Shown here: one piece after another, positions 36,969-44,564 of the stretch
How positions within the stretch are numbered: position 1 is the stretch's first letter
Layout: each line of letters opens with the position of its first letter
Source of the DNA: Prevotella sp.
GTDB taxonomy: Bacteria; Bacteroidota; Bacteroidia; Bacteroidales; Bacteroidaceae
Direction: 5' to 3'
Assembly: GCA_017470055.1 (NCBI GenBank)
Contig: JAFUFD010000038.1
Span: forward strand, 57,499-121,498
Length of the DNA: 64,000 nt
Position numbers and translations under genes: made by a program
The notes under the pieces: generated by a model
What the model saw: the letters and a program-made list of their open reading frames with translations, nothing else
What the model was told of the DNA's origin: nothing
The model's database searches: none

Positions 36969-39026
36969 ATGAAAAAGTATTTACTTACATTAGTGGCAGC
37001 CTTTATCGCTGTCATCGCATTTGCGCAAACTGGGCTGACAAGGCAATTAGGTCCAGTTGACAACTTGCGTGTAGGAGCAGTGGAAAAGAAACTGACTCCA
37101 CGTTCTGCCGTTGCGAATATCCCTGCACCAACCAGAACGAAAATTCTTGGCAAAAAGGCTCCTCGCAGAGCAGCAATTGCAAGTATTGATGAACTGCAAG
37201 GTGACTTCGTTATTGCCAATCAGGAATATGATGTTGACGAAGACAACAGATTGGTTCCTGCGGATGTCGCTTACTCAGGCAATGCTGTAACCATTGAGGT
37301 GACTGGTGAGAATACTATTGCGATTTACGGTTTCTCCGTTGACGCTACAGAAACAGATGCTCCCATCACTGCTACCGTTGACATAGAGAAGAGTACCATT
37401 ACTATTCCTGTAGGACAGACATTGTTCACATCAGAGGATTATGGTGCTATCACTTTGGCAAACGTCACCAGTGAGGGCGATATTACAGGTACCATCTACG
37501 AGGGCGGTGTTATTGCCTTGAACGATGTGTGGATTGACGAACTCGTCTTTCAGGGTACTAACTATACATGGAGTAATTACTATCATTACTCAACCATTGC
37601 GCCCGCTAACGGTATCATGGAGTATCAGGCTATGCTGACTAATCCGGCTAATGGTGGTGAATATCAGCCTCAGGCACTGAATGTCTTGATTATTCAAGAT
37701 GAGGACACGCCCGAGAATGTGACGGTGTATAACTTCGGACATTGGGGACTTGGTGTCGACATCACTATCTCCAGTGACAATACCTTTGAGATCAGTTCAG
37801 ATCAGGCTGTTGATTACGGTGGGTCCTCGACGGGATATTATTATCCTGTGGGAAGCACCGCAGCAGGTAGTTTGTCACTTGACATTCCAGGAACGGTAAC
37901 ATCTACGACGCTTAAGTCGGACGATTACTGGACACTCTACTCTTATGCGGGATATTGGAGATTTGCCCAGAGTCCATTCACTATCACACTGACTGACGGC
38001 TCTTCGTTTATTGTTCCCGAAACCGAGAAGGGCGAACTGGTGACTCCTCCGAGCAGTCTGGTGACAAAAGACTATCCTTTCGCTGCCACCTTGTATCAGG
38101 GAGGCACACCCTCGGACTATACCGCTACGGTAAAAGTCGGGTGGGACGGTACTGATGTTTACGTTCAGGGACTCGACAAAGACCTGACCAGTGCGTGGAT
38201 TAAGGGTAGTTATGATGCTTCAAAAGGTGTTATTACCTTCCCTGTTACCTACACAGGTGAGTTCAATAGCGCTGCCCACTTCTTTGCCGCATATGGTGGT
38301 GAGGATGGACCGGATGAACTGGTAGTTGATTATGATGCGGATGCTGACACCTATGACTATAGTGCTACCGTGATGATTTACAAAGGCTCTGAGTCTACCT
38401 CTTATAACTATTTCTACAACGGTTTCTTCATCGGCACAAAGCCTACTCCAACGACCGCTCCTGAGGGTCTGGTGACTACCGATATGCCATTCAAAGGCAA
38501 CAAGTTTGTTCGTAATGCAGAGGAGCCTACAGAGGCTACTGGTACCGCAAAGGTGGGTCGTGACGGTAATGACGTCTATATCCAGGGCTTGTTCTCAGAG
38601 GTTCCTGAAGGCTGGATCAAGGGTACTGCTACCACGATTGAGGGTGAGGAGTATATCGTATTCCCTGTGAACCAGTATGTCGGTAATCTGAGCAACGGCT
38701 TGAGCGCTTACCTGACAGGCTATGCTCCCAGTGAGACGGGTGAGGATACAGGCTCAGCGGGCAATGTGATTTTCGCCTACAATGCAGAGAGCAACTACTA
38801 CGAGGCTGTTAATGCCGTTATCCTGACTCGCTTCAAGAATTCCCTCAATCCCGAGGCATTCTTCCAAAGTGGTTTAGTGATTGGTGAGAAACCTGCGTCT
38901 GGCCTCAACAACATCAAGGCTTCCAAAACGGAGGATGGTGTGATGTACAACATGGCAGGTCAGCGTGTAGGTAGCGACTATAAGGGATTGGTTATCAAGA
39001 ACGGCAAAAAGTACGTGAATAAGTAA
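36969..39026 (+). CDS. Secreted protein with internal repeats and sorting-like tail, right mirror operon
   Basis: The protein has 685 residues. Signal peptide, basic linker (KILGKKAPRRAA), then beta-rich sequence. Two copies of a ~110-residue unit are visible (LVTKDYPFAATLYQGG...VYVQGLDKDLTSAWIKG and LVTTDMPFKGNKFVRN...VYIQGLFSEVPEGWIKG). The tail YNMAGQRVGSDYKGLVIKNGKK resembles those at 11344 and 18232. It is the last gene of the right operon and probably exposed at the surface. The specific function is unknown. Confidence 0.8.
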   Translation: MKKYLLTLVAAFIAVIAFAQTGLTRQLGPVDNLRVGAVEKKLTPRSAVANIPAPTRTKILGKKAPRRAAIASIDELQGDFVIANQEYDVDEDNRLVPADVAYSGNAVTIEVTGENTIAIYGFSVDATETDAPITATVDIEKSTITIPVGQTLFTSEDYGAITLANVTSEGDITGTIYEGGVIALNDVWIDELVFQGTNYTWSNYYHYSTIAPANGIMEYQAMLTNPANGGEYQPQALNVLIIQDEDTPENVTVYNFGHWGLGVDITISSDNTFEISSDQAVDYGGSSTGYYYPVGSTAAGSLSLDIPGTVTSTTLKSDDYWTLYSYAGYWRFAQSPFTITLTDGSSFIVPETEKGELVTPPSSLVTKDYPFAATLYQGGTPSDYTATVKVGWDGTDVYVQGLDKDLTSAWIKGSYDASKGVITFPVTYTGEFNSAAHFFAAYGGEDGPDELVVDYDADADTYDYSATVMIYKGSESTSYNYFYNGFFIGTKPTPTTAPEGLVTTDMPFKGNKFVRNAEEPTEATGTAKVGRDGNDVYIQGLFSEVPEGWIKGTATTIEGEEYIVFPVNQYVGNLSNGLSAYLTGYAPSETGEDTGSAGNVIFAYNAESNYYEAVNAVILTRFKNSLNPEAFFQSGLVIGEKPASGLNNIKASKTEDGVMYNMAGQRVGSDYKGLVIKNGKKYVNK

Positions 39027-39050
39027 TCCTTTGGATGATATGATCTCTAT

Positions 39051-39088
39051 ATCGGGAGGGCTGTCAGGCTCTCCCGATTTTGTTTTTC
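39051..39088 (+). terminator. Terminator of the right mirror operon
   Basis: A hairpin ATCGGGAG / CTCCCGAT with a central CCTGACAG-like loop region is followed by TTTTGTTTTT. The same hairpin type is at 14573. Confidence 0.85.
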
Positions 39089-39097
39089 CTCAGATTG

Positions 39098-39129
39098 TTT
39101 GGTCGTTCCAGATAAATATTGTACTTTTG
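39098..39129 (+). promoter_or_regulatory. Promoter of the GH127 gene
   Basis: TTTG (39098-39101), 20 bases and TACTTTTG (39122-39129) match the Bacteroidetes consensus. It leaves a leader of about 45 bases. Confidence 0.7.
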
Positions 39130-39181
39130 CATTGCAGAGACAGCCTTACGGAGCGTATGGAACACTTTTCCGTCATATAAT

Positions 39182-41248
39182 ATGAAGAAATTTCTAACTA
39201 TCACAATGCTTGCATTGCTGGTGGCGGCAAGCAGCATGGCGAAAGCCAGATCTGAGAACCGTAGTAACGGCTATCCTATTAGCCAAGTACCTTTCACAGC
39301 AGTGAAAGTCACTCCTAACACTTTCTGGGGAGACCGCATCAAGGCGGCTCGTGAGGTGACGATACCCCTCGCTTTCTCGAAATGCGAGAGCGAGCATCGC
39401 TACGAGAATTTCTCGATGGCCGCCTATACGTTGCAGCACCCAGGGCATGAGGGGCTGAACACCCCCAAATGGGACGTGAGCAAGTTTATGGGTTTCTCCT
39501 TTGATGACACGGATGTCTATAAGACCATCGAGGGAGCCAGTTATGTGCTGCAGACCTATCCCGACGACAAACTGAAGGCTTACATCGACTCCGTGCTTGA
39601 CGTGGTGGGTGCCGCTCAGGAGCCTGACGGCTACCTCTATACCGCTCGTACCATCAATCCGGCGCACCCGCATCAGTGGTCTGGCAAGAAGCGTTGGGAG
39701 GTGGAGGAGATCCTGAGTCATGAACTCTACAACCTCGGACACATGGTGGATGCCGCCTGTGCCCACTATCAGGCGACGGGCTCTACCAAGTTCCTGAATA
39801 TCGCCAAACGGTATGCTGACTGTGTGATTCGTGAGGTGGGACCTAACCCCGGACAGGCCTGTGTCGTACCTGGTCACCAGATTGCGGAGATGGCATTGGC
39901 TCGTCTGTATATCCTTACAGGAGAGAAGAGGTATCTCGACGAGGCGAAGTTCCTGTTAGACTATCGTGGCAAGACCCAGCGACATGACATCTACTCCCAG
40001 AGCGACAAGCCCGTGGTGGCACAGACGGAGGCTTGGGGGCATGCCGTCCGTGCTGGCTATATGTATGCCGGTATGGCGGATGTCGCCGCTATCACAGGCG
40101 ACTCTGCCTATATCAAGGCGATTGACACCATCTACGACAATATCGTGTCGAGGAAATACTATATCACAGGTGGCGTGGGAGCCCGCCATGAGGGCGAGGC
40201 ATTTGGTGCCGACTATGAGTTGCCCAACCTGACAGCCTATAACGAGACCTGTGCCGCTATCTCGATGGTCTACCTCTTCCATCGTATGTTCCTCTTGCAT
40301 GGCGATGCGAAGTATATCGACTGCATGGAGCGCACCTTGTATAATGGGGTCATCAGTGGCATGTCCGTAGACGGTGGACGCTTCTTCTATCCTAATCCGT
40401 TGTCGAGTGATGGCAAATACGCTTTCAATGCCGACAATACCGTAGAGCGTCAGCCTTGGTTCGGTTGCGCCTGCTGCCCATCGAACCTCTGCCGTTTCAT
40501 CCCCTCGTTCCCTGGCTATATCTATGCCGTGAAGGACCGCAACCTCTATGTCAACCTCTTCACGGGGAATACGGCGACGACGCAGGTGGAGGGCAAGGAT
40601 GTCACGCTGGAGCAGCAGACGAACTACCCGTGGGACAGCGATATCACCATCAAGATACAGAAGAACCAGGCAAAGGCATTTGGTCTTGCCATCCGCATTC
40701 CTGGTTGGGCAATCGCAGGACCCGTGCCCAGTGACCTCTATCGCTTTAGCGACGACGTGCTTTCTGGTTATCAGGTGAAGGTGAATGGCGAGGCAGTCAA
40801 TGGTCAATTAGAGAAAGGTTACTGTGTCATCAACCGCACTTGGAAGAAGGGTGATGTGGTGACTGTCCATCTCGACATGCCAGTACGCACCGTCAAGGCT
40901 AACCATCGTGTCGCTGACGATCGTGGCCGCATTGCCGTTGAGCGTGGACCGTTAGTATATTGTGCGGAGGATGCCGACAATCAGGCGTTCAATCTCTTCG
41001 ATTTCCTGATGCCCCGTCAGCCGAAGTTCCAAGTGGCAGACCGCCAGATTCGTGGCAATCGTGAGGTGAATTTCAACGTGAAGTCTATCAGCGTAGCGGG
41101 TCAGGCGGTAGAGCAGAACGCTCAAGGGGAGGCTGTCGTCAAGCCTGCCACCCTGACGATGATACCTTACTATGCTTGGAACCACCGTGGACCTGGTTTG
41201 ATGGAGGTCTGGATGCCCCAGAGTATTCAGGCATTAGGCAACTATTAA
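39182..41248 (+). CDS. GH127 beta-L-arabinofuranosidase
   Basis: The protein has 688 residues from MKKFLT (the upstream frame to 39119 includes the promoter). It is a member of the DUF1680/GH127 family. The Zn-binding and catalytic residues known from HypBA1 can be matched: YNETCA (Glu and Cys) and CACCPSN (Cys-Cys, the catalytic nucleophile). A signal peptide (LLVAASSMAKA) sends it to the periplasm. It would remove terminal arabinofuranose (beta-L in the characterised members) from oligosaccharides. It stands just before the regulator of the locus and has its own promoter. Confidence 0.9.
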   Translation: MKKFLTITMLALLVAASSMAKARSENRSNGYPISQVPFTAVKVTPNTFWGDRIKAAREVTIPLAFSKCESEHRYENFSMAAYTLQHPGHEGLNTPKWDVSKFMGFSFDDTDVYKTIEGASYVLQTYPDDKLKAYIDSVLDVVGAAQEPDGYLYTARTINPAHPHQWSGKKRWEVEEILSHELYNLGHMVDAACAHYQATGSTKFLNIAKRYADCVIREVGPNPGQACVVPGHQIAEMALARLYILTGEKRYLDEAKFLLDYRGKTQRHDIYSQSDKPVVAQTEAWGHAVRAGYMYAGMADVAAITGDSAYIKAIDTIYDNIVSRKYYITGGVGARHEGEAFGADYELPNLTAYNETCAAISMVYLFHRMFLLHGDAKYIDCMERTLYNGVISGMSVDGGRFFYPNPLSSDGKYAFNADNTVERQPWFGCACCPSNLCRFIPSFPGYIYAVKDRNLYVNLFTGNTATTQVEGKDVTLEQQTNYPWDSDITIKIQKNQAKAFGLAIRIPGWAIAGPVPSDLYRFSDDVLSGYQVKVNGEAVNGQLEKGYCVINRTWKKGDVVTVHLDMPVRTVKANHRVADDRGRIAVERGPLVYCAEDADNQAFNLFDFLMPRQPKFQVADRQIRGNREVNFNVKSISVAGQAVEQNAQGEAVVKPATLTMIPYYAWNHRGPGLMEVWMPQSIQALGNY

Positions 41249-41263
41249 TAGGAGTTTCCAGAA

Positions 41264-41370
41264 AGTTCCCACGGTGGGAACTAACAGTTTCTTACGTGGA
41301 AACTGTCAGTTTCCTACTTGGGAACTGCCAGTTTCTGCCGTAGAAACTATCAGTTTCTTGCCAAGAAACT
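41264..41370. repeat. Five tandem 22-bp palindromic repeats
   Basis: Units begin at 41264, 41286, 41308, 41330 and 41352, exactly 22 bp apart. Each is a 19-bp imperfect palindrome (AGTTYC...GRAACT) plus a 3-bp spacer. Examples are AGTTCCCACGGTGGGAACT and AGTTTCTTGCCAAGAAACT. Substitutions in the left half are mostly matched in the right half, so pairing is kept. It lies between GH127 and the regulator promoter. Confidence 0.92.
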
Positions 41371-41435
41371 TTTAGGAACAGCCTGCAGGCGTGGCAGGAA
41401 GATACGGGGAAAAGGTGTGAAAAATAGGATATAAT

Positions 41436-41466
41436 TTTGCTCTTTTTCCTTTTTTTCGTACCTTTG
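41436..41466 (+). promoter_or_regulatory. Promoter of the regulator gene
   Basis: TTTG (41436-41439), 19 bases and TACCTTTG (41459-41466). The start codon follows only 8 bases later, so the leader is very short. Confidence 0.75.
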
Positions 41467-41474
41467 CCATCTAT

Positions 41475-44447
41475 ATGATGCGTAGAGTCTACCTCCTTCT
41501 GTCGTTGCTTGTCCTTTTGGCAAGTCCTCTGTTAGCGCAGAATCTGCTGACGGAGCACTATCAGATATCTCATCTCGACCTCTCCGCAGGGCTTCCCCAT
41601 AACAATGTCAATCAGTTTTTCGTCGACAGCCAGGGCTTTGTGTGGATATCCACCTATGGCGGTGGAGCCGTCCGCTATGATGGCTACTCTTTTATGACCA
41701 TCGGCATTGCCAGTCCGCAGGGGTGGAGCAGTAACTCGTGTAAGCGTATCACGGAAGACAAGCATCATCGTTTGTGGATAGCCTACGATGAGCGTACCGA
41801 CGTGATTGATATGCGCACCCTGAGTCGTACCACCCCTCGTTATGGCAATGGCGATGTCGGTAGCATGCTGGAGCACCCTTCCGTCTCAGTCTACAACGAC
41901 TCGAAAGGGGCGATGTGGCAAGTCTGTAGCGACAGCATTTTCCGCTACACCTTCAATGACGACGGTACCGTGCGCCATATCGGACGTTACCATTATGTGG
42001 GGAACACCCCCGATGTATGTATCAAGGACGTGGAGCAGGACGGCTCCGTATGGGTCTGTGTGGATGGCGGTCTTTATCGCCTGAAAGAGCGTAACGGGAA
42101 ACTGGAACGGGAGGATATCGCCGCTGTCATGAGTCAGTTGCGAGGACTCTATGTGACGGATGTGCTGAAACAAGGCAGCAGGATATGGATCTCCACCAAT
42201 ATGGGACTTTATGCCTACGACCAATATGCCCATTCCCTACAGGCTTTTCGCCATACCTCGGAGGCAGGCTCCCTGTCGCACGACTTCGCTACCTCGCTTG
42301 CCGAGTCGCCCGATGGCAGGCTGTTGGTGGGAACACTACGAGGCCTCAACGTCCTTTCCGACCAGCAAGACGCCTTTGCGCACTGGGACAATGCGACAGC
42401 AGGGCATCCCCTGCCCAGCGATTTCGTCCATTGTCTGATGGTACGGGACGGTCAGGTGTGGATAGGAACGGAGACGGCTGGTGTCGTCAAACTATCGCCC
42501 CGTCCTTTGTTACTGCGTAATTACGTCTGCGACCCTCGCCAACCGTCCTCGTTGTCGCCCCGTCCTGTCAATGCGATGTACGTAGAGCCTAATGGGACAC
42601 TGTGGGCAGGCACGGTAGAGGGTGGACTGAACAGGAAAGCCGTTGGCAGTCAGGACTTTGAGCATTGGACGGTTCAGAACTCCGCCCTCTCGCATAACTC
42701 CGTCTCCGTGCTGGAGGCGGATGCCCACGGGCAACTATGGATTGGCACGTGGGGTGGTGGACTGAACAGGATATCCTTGCATGATAAGCAGTTACAGCAT
42801 GTCGACATGCCTGCTGAGATGGTGGCGCAGACCAACTATATCGGTGCTCTTGCCTACGACAAGTATAATGATGCCCTGTGGATAGGCTCCAACGATGGTG
42901 TCTTCTATTACGACCTGAAGACAGGTGTGTTGAGCGATCCCTTCGAGGATAACCGTATTGTCAGAGGCTGTATCGGTTCCTTGGTTGATAGGGACGGGCA
43001 GTTATGGATAGGTTGTATCACGGGAGTGCGTATCATCGATTTGCATTCCCGTCGAAGTGGGGGGGGCAGGTTTCGTGTCAGGAGTCTGCAATACAAACTC
43101 GATCATCCTGAGTCCAATATCGTCGATAAACTCTGTTGTTTCTGCGAGACCAAGGATGGAACCCTATGGTTAGGCTCAAATGGCTATGGGCTTTACCAGC
43201 GTTTGGTCGACGAGAAGACAGGCAAGGAGACGTTCCAAGTGCTGACCACGGACGATGGACTTGCCAATAACACTGTTCACGGCATCGTGGAGGATGCCAA
43301 AGGGCGGTTGTGGATCACCACGGCAAATGGTCTCTCGGTCTATGACCCCCTCGCGCGTACCTTTATTAATTATAGCGAGAAGAACGGACTCCTCTGCCAG
43401 CATTTCTATTGGAACTCCGCTGTCAAGGGAACTGACGGCACCATCTATCTGGGCAGTATGAATGGCTTGATAGAGTTGGTGGACGAAAATAAGGACGCCA
43501 TCTATCCTGTCCACCTCACCTTTACTCGTCTGATGGTCGACAACCAAGTGGTGACTGCAGGTCATAGTGACGTGGTGGATGCCGATATCTCACAGGCGGA
43601 AGTCATCCGTTTGCACGAGTCCAACAAGTCGTTTGGCATCGAGTTCTCGGCACTGACCTACGCAGGAGAGGCGACTGGTCATTACAGTTACAGGTTGAAA
43701 GGCTTTGAGGACGAGTGGATCCAACTGAAGCCAGGCGAGCATGCCGTCCGCTATACCAGTCTGAAGCCCGGCAACTACACCTTTGAGGTGAAATATGGAA
43801 CGGAGATTAGTGAGGATGACGAGGAGCAGACCATCTCCGTGCACATCCATGTAGCACCTTATTTCTGGAGGAGTTGGTGGTTTACCCTGTTGGTAATCGC
43901 CGCTCTGATGGCCTTTGTCGTATGGTTCTATCGCTACAGGGAAAAAGAGTGGAAGCGACAGGAGGCGGAGAAATTGCTGATTCCTATCCGTAAGGTGTTG
44001 GAGGAGGCAGACGAGCCCCAGCAGTTGCAGTCACGCATCCAGAATATCCTCGACAACCATGAGAAACTCAAGAAGAGTTACCATAAGAGCGTGGAGGCGG
44101 ACAAGCAGGAGGTGCTGCGCACCACAAAGCCCTTTATGGACCGTGCCATGGAGATTCTGGAGCAGCATTATACCAATAGCGAGTTCGGTGTGACGGAGTT
44201 TGCCGAGGCGATCGGTATGAGCAAACCGCTACTGTCAAAGCGCCTCAATGCGGAGGCTGGTGTGAGCACTGGTCAGTTTATCCGTAACTATCGCTTGACG
44301 ATTGCCAAGCGGCTGTTGATGGAGAATGTCAGCAATCGCAATATCACAGAGATTGCTTACAAGGTCGGTTTCAACGATCCGAAGTACTTCACCCGTTGCT
44401 TTACCCGTGAGTATGGGTGCAGTCCCAGCGCCTATATGGAGGACTAA
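41475..44447 (+). CDS. Membrane-spanning sensor/AraC-type regulator without kinase
   Basis: The protein has 990 residues. Signal peptide, then about 14 two-component-regulator propeller repeats forming the periplasmic sensor (GFVWISTYGGGAVRYDG, LWIGTWGGGLNRISL), a Y_Y_Y domain (YSYRLKGFEDEWIQLKPGEHAVRYTSLKPG), one membrane helix (about 801-820) and a C-terminal AraC-type HTH (about 890-990: NITEIAYKVGFNDPKYFTRCF). In hybrid two-component systems a histidine kinase and receiver lie between membrane helix and HTH; here only ~70 helical residues do. It probably senses an arabino-oligosaccharide and activates the next promoter directly. A run of eight G lies at 43059-43066. Confidence 0.9.
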   Translation: MMRRVYLLLSLLVLLASPLLAQNLLTEHYQISHLDLSAGLPHNNVNQFFVDSQGFVWISTYGGGAVRYDGYSFMTIGIASPQGWSSNSCKRITEDKHHRLWIAYDERTDVIDMRTLSRTTPRYGNGDVGSMLEHPSVSVYNDSKGAMWQVCSDSIFRYTFNDDGTVRHIGRYHYVGNTPDVCIKDVEQDGSVWVCVDGGLYRLKERNGKLEREDIAAVMSQLRGLYVTDVLKQGSRIWISTNMGLYAYDQYAHSLQAFRHTSEAGSLSHDFATSLAESPDGRLLVGTLRGLNVLSDQQDAFAHWDNATAGHPLPSDFVHCLMVRDGQVWIGTETAGVVKLSPRPLLLRNYVCDPRQPSSLSPRPVNAMYVEPNGTLWAGTVEGGLNRKAVGSQDFEHWTVQNSALSHNSVSVLEADAHGQLWIGTWGGGLNRISLHDKQLQHVDMPAEMVAQTNYIGALAYDKYNDALWIGSNDGVFYYDLKTGVLSDPFEDNRIVRGCIGSLVDRDGQLWIGCITGVRIIDLHSRRSGGGRFRVRSLQYKLDHPESNIVDKLCCFCETKDGTLWLGSNGYGLYQRLVDEKTGKETFQVLTTDDGLANNTVHGIVEDAKGRLWITTANGLSVYDPLARTFINYSEKNGLLCQHFYWNSAVKGTDGTIYLGSMNGLIELVDENKDAIYPVHLTFTRLMVDNQVVTAGHSDVVDADISQAEVIRLHESNKSFGIEFSALTYAGEATGHYSYRLKGFEDEWIQLKPGEHAVRYTSLKPGNYTFEVKYGTEISEDDEEQTISVHIHVAPYFWRSWWFTLLVIAALMAFVVWFYRYREKEWKRQEAEKLLIPIRKVLEEADEPQQLQSRIQNILDNHEKLKKSYHKSVEADKQEVLRTTKPFMDRAMEILEQHYTNSEFGVTEFAEAIGMSKPLLSKRLNAEAGVSTGQFIRNYRLTIAKRLLMENVSNRNITEIAYKVGFNDPKYFTRCFTREYGCSPSAYMED

Positions 44448-44451
44448 TCCG

Positions 44452-44484
44452 TTTTGTCCACCTTTTATATCATTTTGTCCACCT
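44452..44484 (+). promoter_or_regulatory. Candidate regulator operator: two direct repeats
   Basis: TTTTGTCCACCT occurs at 44452-44463 and again at 44473-44484, exactly 21 bp apart, so both copies face the same side of the helix. Paired direct repeats are usual for AraC-type activators. They end just where a -33 element would be for the promoter at 44504. Confidence 0.7.
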
Positions 44485-44503
44485 CTTACGTGCGCGTTTC
44501 AAC

Positions 44504-44511
44504 TATCTTTG
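44504..44511 (+). promoter_or_regulatory. Promoter -7 element of the arabinan-type PUL
   Basis: TATCTTTG without a matching -33 TTTG at the right distance, as expected for an activator-dependent promoter. The operator pair ends 19 bases upstream. Confidence 0.7.
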
Positions 44512-44564
44512 CCGTCAAATCGAAACGATTATTAATTAATTTCTAACCTAAAAACAATTAACAA

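Noticed and set aside
41264-41370. Possible CRISPR array
   Set aside because: Units follow each other with only 3 bp between them, there are no spacers and no cas genes. They are tandem palindromes.
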